Source of the DNA: Euphorbia lathyris
Taxonomy: Eukaryota > Streptophyta > Magnoliopsida > Malpighiales > Euphorbiaceae
Reading direction: 5' to 3'
NCBI RefSeq assembly: GCF_963576675.1
Contig: NC_088919.1
Coordinates: 46,274,501 to 46,338,500, forward strand
Length of the DNA: 64,000 nucleotides
A model generated the notes under the pieces. It saw only the letters and a program-made list of their open reading frames with translations, had not been told where the DNA came from and ran no database searches. A program made the position numbers and the translations under genes. This document shows, one piece after another, positions 54,954-64,000 of this stretch (positions are counted from its first letter, which is position 1; each line of letters begins with the position of its first letter).

Positions 54954-57240
54954 TGTAACCCCCTCATTTGGATCACATGATATCTCACAAAATATCATCT
55001 ATTGACATGCTTAGAATTCGCAATCATATAAACTTCAATCTCATATAAACTTGACATATTATACATAAGAGAAAGCATTTACAATACACGTTTAAAACAT
55101 TATCCTACATAGAGGATTTACAAAACAAAAGTACATCACAAGACTCCAAAATGCCTAGATGAGAATGGACTGACATTGCCAGTGCAACCTTAAGCAAGAA
55201 GAACTCCACTTAACCTGTAAAATCTGTTGGCAAGGGGTGAGCTGCCTACTCAATAAACATATTACGCATATATGTATACAAAGGTAAGGTAAAGAACACA
55301 GATCAAAATATATCATACCAAGTTAGAATTTTCAATAGAATGATATTCACTTAGTATATTAATACTTCTTTTAGAAAGGCCTTGCTATACTTAGACAATA
55401 TATATAAAATGGTCCTTGGGCCCAATCTGTATCCCGGCTCACTAAATTCGGAATACAATCATCTCTACGGAGGAGTTAAACTCAACTCACGTACGTATAT
55501 ATCTCAACACATGTGCTTCCGGCTCACAATATTCGGATAGCACTCTCAACTTGGACCATTTCACATATCCATCTAAGCAAGCTCATATTCATTTCTTATC
55601 CAACCATTATCCAGTTCAAGTATGTGCACAAGGCTCAACATGCCGTATTTACCCATAACACTGCAACATACTCAATCATATCACTTTTGTATCAACCACA
55701 ATGTATCACAAACACTCAAACATTATCCAAATCATTCACATCAGATTCAACAACATCTCACACTCAACAAGTTACAAGGCACAATACATCCATACACATA
55801 TATAAGCAATATGCTTACCGTCGCACTCAGTTCGATCTATTCAACACGATCGGGTGTGCGTTCAATTGCACATTGTCCTCCTAATGTCACATAACATTTA
55901 TACAATTAGACTTAACATAAACTTAATGAAAATATAAACTAATGAATGCTATATGATGTACAAGACACTAACTCCACAAAGTTCATGCAATCTAATCATT
56001 TTGTCTGAGATCATCACATGACCTACTTGCACACATTATGCCATAACTTTCTCTATATGAATCCAAATGCCCTGATTCTTGAACCTACTGAAACTAGACT
56101 TATATGGGTAGAACATATCCAAAATTCACATTAATATCACGTCTACACAATATATGGAATGCAAAATGATTCTGTCCTGTTTCCAGCCAAGAAACAGACT
56201 ACCCAGTTTTGCATCTACCATAATGCACTCAACCTAGCTCACACTAAGCACAATGGATTGCCAAATCCTTTTACAGACATATACTTCAAGTAGTTAGGAA
56301 CACTTTTGTATGAATAAACTTTCCCAAATTATGAATCGAAGGTCCTCAAAATGCTACATCAACATGGCTGCCTCACATGACATTCAATTTCGAGGCAGTC
56401 ATGTTCCATCTAGGTTTTCTTCCTCTATATATGGAATTAAAGTCCCATATTTTACAGAGGATTTCATAACACATATAGGAACATAGTTTATTCTTTATGT
56501 ATCTTCAAATGCGTAAAATATCAATATGAAAAATATGCTCCAAAATGACTGAAAGCAGTACCCTAGATTTCTGTTTAGGGCACTTGATACATATCTTTCA
56601 TTTGGACAGCCTATAACCACTTTAAACAACACCAAAACTCAACAAACTCAATCACAACTCATCCACAACAAATCCTATGATCATACCTAGGTATTTCAGA
56701 ATCTCAAACTCATAGAAAACAAGCTAAAACAACATACTAACCTTCAAGTTGTGTCTATCACCTAGTATGCTTCCTAACTTAACTTGTTTGGCTTGAAAAT
56801 GGAAGAAATTGGAAGAGTTTTGTTTGGATAGTGTTAGGGTATGAACAAGGAAGGTTTTGCTGAAGCTTTGGTCGAAATTGTGGCTGGAATAGATAAAGAA
56901 TGAGTTGTGTACATCTTTTTAAAAGTGAAGAGGCATCCTTTGTCTTACTATTGAGTGACATCATGCTTTGTGAGGTGCTACTTACTAAACTTCATTTCCA
57001 TCCCTCCATAAGTCTAATTTAATCAATTAAGGACATGTGCATTCATTCATTTAAGTCCAAACTCAATTAACCAATCGTTACATTTAACGACACACTAATC
57101 GCCTCCTAATCGCACGGTAATCGCATTATGAATATGAAACTTCTAATGACAATGAGATGAATCTAAAATGCATGTATTCAATCATGAAAACATATATGAA
57201 TGTGGGAAGACTCATATGTTAGGGTTTTAGGGATGTTACA
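54954..57240 (-). repeat. 5' LTR of Tekay-1
   Basis: 2287 bp, about 99% identical to 47724-50011. Differences include three clustered substitutions near 54998-55003 and a 1-bp indel near 57083. Confidence 0.92.
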
Positions 57241-57480
57241 CAGCAGATTGTATTTGAGACCTTTAACTAAGGAGACAGACTCAATGGTTGGGTTACCTCC
57301 GATAGTACCTGAGCCGACTATCTTACCCTTCTTGTTGTCTCCAAAGATTACACTTCCACCTCGTTTAAGCTCTAGTGTGATGAACTGAGTTTCATCACCT
57401 GTCATATTCCTTGAGCATGCGCTGTCTATATACCATAGTTTTGACTTCTCCACGCATGTCAAGCTGACCTGCAGTTTAAA
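57241..57480 (-). pseudogene. pol: Copia-3 pol, N-terminal part (protease), cut by Tekay-1
   Basis: It starts right after the gag TAG in the same frame. It contains the protease motif IDSACSRNMTGD and GDNKKGKIVGSGTI, ends at KYNLL, and is cut by Tekay-1 (target duplication CAGCA). It continues at 47723 with SVAQLC. Confidence 0.85.
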
Positions 57481-59274
57481 CTATTCATTTTTAGGTACCC
57501 AATTCCTTTTGGGTCCTTTCTTGTTAGTATAAACAGGTGCAAAATCATGTTTTAACTTGTGACGACATACTTTTATGGTGTGGCCTGACTTACCACATAA
57601 ATCACAAAAAGGTACCCTTTGTGGGTTGAACTGAGTATGGTCAGCGTTATTGTGTTGGGCATGCCAACATACTTTTGTGGTATACCCTTTTCTTCCGCAG
57701 AAGTCACATTGGACAATCCGCTTGTTATGCCAACACACATCCTTTGTGTGCCCCCTTTTTCCACAATACTCACATTGAGTGAATTGCTTATGCTGACTAG
57801 TATTTGCATACTCATCATGGGGTTTATTTCTATTTGAGCCCTTCCCTTGACTCTGTAACGTTGTGATATCCTTTCTAAGTTTCTTTGACTCAGATTGAAC
57901 CTCCGTGACAAACTTATGTAAGATTTGCATGTTGGTATGCAAGTCAGAGTTGTCCTGGAGAAGATATCGGAGGTCACTCAGCTTGACCTCTTCAATCTCA
58001 TCACAGCGCCTGCTGAGTGATTTAATCTTTTTGTTACACTTCTTAGTTAGTGTATATAAGTCACTCAGGGCATTTACCATTTCGTTTCTAAGCAAAAGTA
58101 AGGATGTTACCTCATTGTTGTGATCCTCCTGGTCAGTTTCATCAGAAAGGTCAGCTTGCTCAGATTGGGATAGGTCAGCTCCATCATCTGCCATGAGACA
58201 TATGTTGGCTGTTTCATTTTGCTCAGCTTCAGATGATGTTGACTCATCACTGTCACTCCATGTGGCTACCATAGCCTTTTTGCTTCCCGTCTTTTCTTTC
58301 TTGAGGTTGGGACAGCTTGATTTGATGTGCGCAGTTTGATGACACTCAAAACATGTGACAGACTTCGAGCTGTCCTTTTTGTACTTATCACTTGACTCAG
58401 CTTTGTATTTGTCCTTTCTTCTAAATGACCTTTTGCCGTTTCTATCATTTCTCCTGAACAGCTTCTTCATCTTTCTGGTGAACATGGCCAGTTCCTCATC
58501 ATCAGTTGACTCCGCTTCAGTTGAGTCAGCTTTCATGACAAGTGATTTTTGTTTCTTATCTTCTGATTTTTGTTTCTCTTTGGCTTCAAAGTTTTTCATA
58601 GAGATTTCATGGGTCAGCAGGGATCCGATCAGCTCATCATATTTATAGGTAGTCAAGTCTTGGGCTTCTTCTACAGCTGTTTTCTTTGCTTGCCAGCTCT
58701 TGGGCAGACTTCTCAGAATTTTCTTCACCTGTTCTTCTTCAGTGAAGTTCTTTCCAAGCCTTTTTAGCTCATTTATAATGTTTATGAATCTTGCGTTCAT
58801 TTCTGAGATGTCTTCATTCTCATTCATCTCAAACAGCTCGTAGAGTCTCATATGTTGATTGACTTTAGACTCCTTAACTTTGCTTGTGCCTTCATAGGTT
58901 ACTTCAAGCTTCTTCCAAATCTCCTGTGCTGACTCACAACCTGAAATCTTATTGTATTCTGCAGCATCTAACGCACAGTGAAGCATATTTATAGCCGAAG
59001 CATTATTTTGTAATTTTCTGAGGTCATCCTCTGTCCACTCAGCCTCACTTTTAACAATTTTCTCATTGTTAACAGTTTTGTATGGCACATGTGGACCTTG
59101 AACAATTGCAAGCCATGCACTCATGTTTTTGGCTTGTATAAAGTTCTTCATCCTATTCTTCTAGAATGTATAGTTTGACCCAAAGAATAGGGGAGGTCTG
59201 GTGATTGATAATCCCTCTGGGAGTATCTGTGTTGTTTGGTTTCCTGGAAGAAACCGAGTGCTATTCTCACCCAT
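57481..59274 (-). pseudogene. gag: Copia-3 gag, one early stop
   Basis: The start at 59274 aligns with the other copia gags. A TAG at 59161-59163 replaces the Trp of the TFWKNRM motif; the rest is open for 556 codons to a TAG at 57481-57483. The main zinc knuckle near residue 307 is CFECHQTAHIKSSC (Gly to Ala before His). Three C-terminal knuckles follow: CEYCGKRGHTKDVC, CDFCGRKGYTTKVC (His to Tyr) and CDLCGKSGHTIKVC. A coiled-coil-like Lys/Glu stretch separates the two groups. Confidence 0.87.
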
Positions 59275-59322
59275 TTTTAGGGATCAGCTCAAGATTGTTA
59301 AATCTTTGAGTAGTGAGCTTAG

Positions 59323-59334
59323 GCTCTGATACCA
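59323..59334 (-). other. Primer binding site, tRNA-iMet, Copia-3
   Basis: Minus-strand TGGTATCAGAGC, 2 nt from the LTR. Confidence 0.92.
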
Positions 59335-59336
59335 CT

Positions 59337-60280
59337 TGTTGGTCCCTGGTAATTAGTTCCAAGGGGGGGTTAGGAACTAATATAACTTTTTCGCGTTTTA
59401 ATTAAGCTGACTGGAAGTTATTTTGAGAGTTTATTAACTCGGCTTTTGGTCAGCTTGGTGAGATATGTTTCAAGACAGCTTTAGTCAGATGTTGACTAAA
59501 GTTGTTTACTTGTGAGTTGAGAATTGACACTCTTGGAGGTCAGATTCTAACTCAGCACCACTTATTTACTCAAGGTCAGCTTAGGCAATATATATGCTGA
59601 GTAAATATAGCAAACAACATATGCAATATAAGAGAGAGTTCAGAGATTACTCAGTATCACTTATCCTGGTTCGGCCTCTCTGCCTACGTCCAGTCCCCAG
59701 AGTCCTCCGGGCTTTTTGAATCCAATACTAAGCTCTTTAACGGTAGAGCACAAACCAATTACAAGGCAGTTGAATATGCAAGAGTACCTTCCTCTATTCG
59801 TCTACTCAACTCCTACTAAGTGCTACAACCCAGCACCTAGATTTCTCTACCACTGAATGCTTACAACCAAGCACTCAGCTTAATACTCTCAATATTCCTA
59901 TTGATCACAAACTTGTTCTTTTTATGCTAAAGAACACTTTAGATGATTACACAACAATCAATCTAGCATTTACACAGAGAATGGAAAAGTTGGTGTAAGA
60001 TCTTTTTGTATTTGAGTGCTTTCAAGATTTTCTCTCCTTGTATTTTTCTCTTAATGCTTCAGTGATGATCCAAGGTTCTTCATTGTCCTTTTATAGAAGG
60101 AAACTGCAGATTTGGATCGTTTGAATTGTTGTTACCATTAACACCAAAACGGCTCTTTTGGGGAACAATTTCTGGTCAGCTTCAGACTGTTCCGCCGTTC
60201 CCTTTCTCTGTTTTCTTCAGGCGTCAGGTTTGTCTTCTTGCGTCTGGCTTGTCTTTTTGCGCCAGTTGTCTTTTACCAAT
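59337..60280 (-). repeat. 5' LTR of Copia-3, truncated
   Basis: It matches the 3' LTR from its U5 end up to TTTTACCAAT (60271-60280). The remaining ~466 bp, including the LTR start, are missing. A TATA box is at 60088-60095. The break is an abrupt join to an internal point of an Athila-like LTR with AAT (60278-60280) common to both. Confidence 0.9.
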
Positions 60281-60655
60281 GTTGTTTGGAGTTTATGTGC
60301 GTGTGCAGGTTAAAACATGATCAATTTCAGGCAAAAATTGTGTCTCGGGGACCCCCGGCAGTCGCTCGGCGAATTGAGCATCGGTGAGCAGCCCAGGCGC
60401 TGCTCGGCGAGCTGCCCAGGCACTGCTCGGGCACTGCTCCTGCTCACCGAGCAGGCCCTCAGAGGCCTGCTCGGGCGAGCAGGGAGCTTGCTCGCGACGA
60501 GCAGTGCCTGCTCGCCGAGCAGCTCGCCCTGCTCGGCGAGCAGACCTGCGGGAATTGGTCAAAAAGACCAATTCCGCCCCCACGACTCCACGACCGGCCC
60601 CACGACTTCCTACCTGCATAAGGACACGAAATAGGTCAAGAAAAGGGCCCGAGCC
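60278..60655 (+). repeat. Athila-like LTR fragment, probably the remnant of the Athila-C 3' LTR
   Basis: It begins about 304 bp into the LTR (equivalent to base 16806 of Athila-A) and runs through the palindromic array (about 60384-60549) and the internal hairpin to CCCGAGCC. There, a few bases before the TATA box, another Athila-like LTR starts. Confidence 0.85.
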
Positions 60656-61096
60656 TGATAGGGGTCAAAAACCCCTATCTTTGGGTACGGTGTTAGGACG
60701 GTTTTTAGAGTAATTTGGTTAATAAGCGAGCAATTCTCGCATTTAAATGCTTTTGTGTGAGTTAGTTAGAAATTGGAAACGTTCTATTTACTTTTCGTTG
60801 TTTAGGCTCGTTTTGTGATCAATTTAGGCAAATACGGCCGAAATAACATGCATATTAGAATTCCGTTATCTTTTGAAGCTAATTGGTCCGTCAAAAGTCG
60901 CACCAAACGAAGCGTTTGCTCAAAATAAGCGATTGACGGATCAATTTGGCTTTTAGACTAATGTTTCTTGGAGTTTTTATGCGTGTGCAGGTGTAAGTTC
61001 GGACGAAAAAGGGTATAGAAGTCATCCGGCACGGATCGAGCGCGTTTCGGGCGAAAACGCTCGGCGAGCAGGACCCCCCGGCAGCCGCTCGGCGAA

Positions 61097-61316
61097 TTGA
61101 GCATCGGCACGCAGCCCGGGCAGCAGCCCAGGCAACGCCCAGGCACTGCCCAGGCACTGCCCAGGCAGTGTGCCTGCTCGCCGAGCAGGCACCCAGGGGC
61201 CTGCTCGCCGAGCAGGAAGTGCCTGCTCGCCGAGCAGGCCACCAGGCGCCTGCTCGGCGAGCAGGGGCTGCTCGTCGCAATTCTGCTCGGCGAGCAGCCT
61301 TTCCTGCTCGGCGAGC
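61097..61316. repeat. GC-rich palindromic array, Athila-F LTR
   Basis: GCTCGCCGAGCAGG and GCTCGGCGAGCAG units with GCCCAGGCA spacers; unit order differs from Athila-A/B/C. Confidence 0.8.
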
Positions 61317-61435
61317 AGACCTGCGGGAATTGGTCAAAAAGACCAATTCTGCCCCCACGAAGCCACGTTCGGCCCCACGTCTTCCTACACCAACAAGGAC
61401 ACGAAATTAGGTCAAAACGAGGCCCAAGACGCGTC

Positions 61436-61443
61436 TATAAATA
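61436..61443 (+). promoter_or_regulatory. TATA box, Athila-F LTR
   Basis: TATAAATA after ACGCGTC, at the conserved distance from the upstream hairpin. Confidence 0.62.
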
Positions 61444-62372
61444 GGAATTTTCAATTGTAAATTAGATATCTTTTACTTTTGTAATTAGCTTAGCTTCCAC
61501 CTTGAGAAATCCTCTCCACCTCCTCCATAACCTTCAAACCTCCATTGAAGACACCTCCGAAGCTCCATTCACCGAGGATTACTCAAGCTCCATCCTTAAA
61601 TCCTAGAAAGACGCCTGCATTGGTAGACAGGTTCCCTGAAAGGGATTTTTCTTCTTTTATATTCTGTCTAGCCTCTGATACATGCTATGAATTCTAGGTT
61701 TATTGTAACTTCGTGACAATTCCTTCATCTTTGATATATAATATAGATTTTGTTTATTCAACTGTTTTGATGTTTTAATCTTTGTCTTACGCTTTGTCTG
61801 ATTGGTTTAACTCATTCGATAATCCCAAAATTAGGTTGGCACATATTGCGAGCTGAATCTGACCTAGTCAGTGCCTATAGGATTGACGACCCTATAGAAG
61901 ATTAAGCCCAAATTACTGAGCCTTAGAGCTAGTTTCGGCCTTACAAGGGAATCACGAACTAGGGACTTTAGGAGGATAGGTCGGGTTAATCGCCTTGGAC
62001 ATAAGCGACTTAGTTTCAATTCAATTGCTTAAACACTCTATCATTGTTATCATCGTATTCCTTCATGTTCATTCAGTTAATTGCTTTGGTAAAAGATCAA
62101 TTAGGGGTAGAGTAATTTAGTTAGGGTTAGAATAACTTAGTCAGAATTAGATAATCTAGTTAGGATTAGTGCAAACCAACCTAGGAGTAGATTAATTAAA
62201 CAAAACCAACTCAAACCCCTTAAGCCTAGATAACATCCGAGACTTAGTAATTCGGTACTTGCAGAAATAAATCCTGTGGACGATAACCTGGACTTAAACC
62301 CAGAAATTTATTACTTGATAACGACGGGGTACACTTATCCCTCAGATCGGGTTCTTCACGGAATCCGCATCA

Positions 62373-62597
62373 AGTTTTTGGTGCCGTTGCCGGGGATTGT
62401 AGATTAATTCTATAAATACCCGACAACCGCCAATAATCAAGTTTTTGGCGCCGTTGCCGGGGATTGTAGATTAATTCTATAAATACCCGACAACCGCCAA
62501 TAATCAAGTTTTTGGCGCCGTTGCCGGGGATTGTAGATTAATTCTATAAATACCTGACAACCGCCAATAATCAAGTTTTTGGCGCCGTTGCCGGGGA
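62373..62597 (+). repeat. Four primer binding sites (tRNA-Asp) in a 67-bp tandem repeat, Athila-F
   Basis: PBS copies are at 62379-62396 (TGGTGCC..., one substitution), 62446-62463, 62513-62530 and 62580-62597, each exactly 67 bp apart. The repeat unit is the AGTTTTTGGCGCC... primer region followed by GATTGTAGATTAATTC and ACAACCGCCAATAATCA. After the fourth copy the sequence changes to the leader seen in Athila-B/C. Athila-B and C have a single site. Confidence 0.92.
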
Positions 62598-62791
62598 TTT
62601 ATTTCTTCTGCAATATCGAACCAAAGGTTGATTTGTTAGTTTAGGCATTCATTGTGAATATCTTTGTTTATATCGTTTATACTTGTTGATATATGATTTC
62701 TTTATACGTTTCTATACTTGTTCATATCTGTATACTGTTACTTATCAACTTTTGTGCTAGAACTTCACTTTTTCTCAACATTCTCTGATCA

Positions 62792-63742
62792 ATGAATTGG
62801 CAAGAAAAAGTCGAGTGGCAAGCTCAAAAGTTTACTATCCCATCAAGACAATACATTCATACCCTGGAGAATGAGGCTCCCAATCCCTCCATGGCCGACT
62901 TAAATGAGAAAATGGATATCTTGATGGCAAATCTGAGCCTCAACACCAATGAAAGTGTAAGTTTTGTGGGTAATCACCAAAGGTATAATTCTAACCCCAA
63001 TTCTTACAGCTTTTATGGTAGACCTCAACACTCAAATCTGTCCTACGGGAACCCTAACATATTGAGGCCTCCAAATAGGTTTGTTAATGAGCACAGGGAA
63101 AACGAATTGGGAATGTTCCCTTACGAACAAGCAAGCCAAGTTCCTACACAATCCTCTAGCTCACGAGATGAGGTGCTGTCCCTTTTGAAAGGAATATCAG
63201 CCCGACTTACAATCAACGAGGAGGTTTGCAAGGACTTGAGCAACCAACTGGCTCAAATAAACCAAGAGATGCAAAAGCAATCCCGAGATGCTCTCCCAAG
63301 CATAAAGGAAAACATAGAAATCCCACAAAGGGAATCAGCTCAAGCCATCTCTTTGAGGAATGACAAAAAGGTAGAACCAAGTCCACTATCACATGCATCA
63401 CTCGAGGTAAGTGAAGAACCGGAAGCGGTAAGCAACCCCGGTTCAAAATCTGAAATTCTAAATCATGTGGTAGAGATAAAAGATCAAATCAAAACTTGTG
63501 TATCTCAAGTACCTTTTCCTCAAACATTAGAAAAGTTTAGGTTTGTTTCATGCTCAGAAGTTTTCATTCTCTTCGACCTACCAAGAGAATCCAAAAGGGA
63601 GCAAACCAAACTTTTTCATAATATGTTTAAATTCGGCCTCCTGCTTTCATTAAACTTATTAGAGGCTCTTAATCCGTTTTGTAGGTACAGATTATTTATT
63701 CAGGAATTTGAATTCCTAACACGAGTAGAAGCATACACCTAG
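62792..63742 (+). CDS. Gag-like protein of Athila-F
   Basis: A 316-aa intact ORF with the same start (MNWQEKVEWQAQ) and motifs as in Athila-B/C. It has a 12-bp in-frame deletion removing four residues near residue 77. Amino-acid differences are scattered, but no stop or frameshift occurred although the LTRs have diverged clearly. It is a C-terminal Athila Gag module without a zinc knuckle or enzymes. Confidence 0.72.
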   Translation: MNWQEKVEWQAQKFTIPSRQYIHTLENEAPNPSMADLNEKMDILMANLSLNTNESVSFVGNHQRYNSNPNSYSFYGRPQHSNLSYGNPNILRPPNRFVNEHRENELGMFPYEQASQVPTQSSSSRDEVLSLLKGISARLTINEEVCKDLSNQLAQINQEMQKQSRDALPSIKENIEIPQRESAQAISLRNDKKVEPSPLSHASLEVSEEPEAVSNPGSKSEILNHVVEIKDQIKTCVSQVPFPQTLEKFRFVSCSEVFILFDLPRESKREQTKLFHNMFKFGLLLSLNLLEALNPFCRYRLFIQEFEFLTRVEAYT

Positions 63743-64000
63743 GCGGGAATTCTATGTCGAGCTCACCGACTATAACGTAGCGCTTCTTGGGAGGCAACCC
63801 AAGTTTTAATAAAACTTTTCAGGTTTGTTTTATTTAGATTATACATTGATCTCTTAGTTTAGTCTTTTTAGTTTTCTTTTACGTTTTTTTTAAGTGTTCG
63901 TTTAAAAAAAAAAAAAATAAAATAATAATAATAAATAAATATTTTTTTTAGTTGTTTAGTTTTCTTTTATTTTAAAATAAATAAATAAAAAAAAAAAAAA
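63743..64000 (+). other. Start of the Athila-F 3' internal region
   Basis: It has the CTTGGG/CCCAAG hairpin (63786-63803), followed by T-rich then A-rich low-complexity sequence to the window end. The GC-rich repeat expected next in Athila-B/C has not begun by 64000. Confidence 0.75.

Larger units (their letters stand above)
47724..57240 (-). mobile_element. Tekay-1: young Tekay/Del-like chromovirus (Ty3/gypsy) inserted in Copia-3 pol
   Basis: 9.5 kb with LTRs of about 2288 and 2287 bp, TGTAAC...GTTACA ends, and a perfect 5-bp duplication CAGCA (47719-47723 and 57241-57245). I count about 20-25 differences between the two LTRs by eye, about 99% identity, so this is the most recent datable event in the window. 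One gag-pol frame of about 1590 codons is broken by a single stop. The integrase C-terminus has a chromodomain-like end, placing it among chromoviruses; Tekay/Del is my best clade guess from LTR length and sequence style. Confidence 0.88.
40355..60280 (-). mobile_element. Copia-3: SIRE/Maximus-like Ty1/copia element inserted in Athila-C; split by Tekay-1
   Basis: On the minus strand: truncated 5' LTR (59337-60280), iMet primer site (59323-59334), gag (59274-57481), pol (57480-57241 and 47723-44827, split by Tekay-1), spacer, env-like ORF (44203-42218), polypurine tract, and complete 3' LTR (40355-41764). The two LTRs differ at about 15 positions over the ~940 bp that can be compared by eye. 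It has fewer inactivating mutations than Copia-1 or Copia-2 and is closer to Copia-2 in the env-like ORF. Confidence 0.87.
60656..62372 (+). repeat. 5' LTR of Athila-F
   Basis: 1717 bp, TGATAGGGGTC ... AATCCGCATCA. It has the terminal hairpin (GATAGGGG/CCCCTATC), a GC palindromic array at about 61054-61315, the GGAATTGGTC/GACCAATTCC hairpin near 61326 and TATAAATA at 61436. Confidence 0.88.
60656..64000 (+). mobile_element. Athila-F: second Athila-like subtype, 3' part beyond the window
   Basis: LTR 60656-62372, a fourfold primer-site array, a 316-codon Gag-like ORF and the start of the 3' internal region. The LTR is clearly diverged from Athila-A/B/C but keeps the order of hairpin, palindromic array, second hairpin, TATA box and TAGGAGTAG-type repeats. 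The predicted left target duplication is GAGCC (60651-60655). The element has no pol in the visible part. Confidence 0.82.

Noticed and set aside
62373..62597. CRISPR-like array
   Set aside because: The repeats are contiguous primer-site units in a plant retrotransposon, without unique spacers or cas genes.

Overview
This window is plant nuclear DNA, most likely from a eudicot, and is made almost entirely of transposable elements inserted into one another. The evidence is the set of plant-type LTR retrotransposons (SIRE/Maximus-like Ty1/copia, Tekay-like and CRM-like Ty3/gypsy, Athila-like elements with a tRNA-Asp primer site), a CACTA DNA transposon, AT-rich spacers, and fragments of two plant gene families (mTERF and an F-box/LRR15-like gene) carried inside the CACTA element. 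I see no intact host gene, rRNA or tRNA gene. The species cannot be named from what is visible.

Layout. 1-8122 is Copia-1 (+ strand: partial 5' LTR, primer site, gag, pol, env-like ORF), cut off inside its env-like ORF by Copia-2. Copia-2 (+) has its 5' LTR at 8123-9551, gag-pol at 9613-14485, an env-like ORF at 15012-19605 split by an Athila solo LTR (16502-18229, TSD CTGAC), and a 3' LTR starting at 19643. That 3' LTR is interrupted by a 6.1 kb CACTA element (19962-26063, TSD TGA) and again at 26184 by an Athila-like array. The array is LTR (26184-27823), internal region, shared LTR (30991-32640), internal region. The second internal region is broken by a CRM-like gypsy element on the minus strand (33840-39453, TSD GTCGA) and by Copia-3 on the minus strand (40355-60280). 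Copia-3 is split in pol by a Tekay-like gypsy element (47724-57240, TSD CAGCA). Copia-3's 5' LTR ends abruptly in a fragment of Athila LTR (60278-60655), into which another Athila-like element is inserted (60656 to the window end).

Nesting is five deep: Copia-1, Copia-2, Athila-B/C, Copia-3, Tekay-1. Most coding regions are decayed by in-frame stops and small frameshifts. The least decayed are the Tekay gag-pol (one stop in about 1590 codons), the Copia-3 env-like ORF (one stop) and the short Gag-like ORF of the Athila-like elements, which is open in all three copies. The Athila-like elements carry no pol and would depend on enzymes from other elements.

The least ordinary features are the gene-capturing CACTA element, a fourfold 67-bp tandem repeat of the primer binding site in the last Athila-like element, GC-rich palindromic arrays of variable length in the Athila LTRs, and TATA-like boxes about 90-115 bp upstream of the env-like ORF in all three copia copies.
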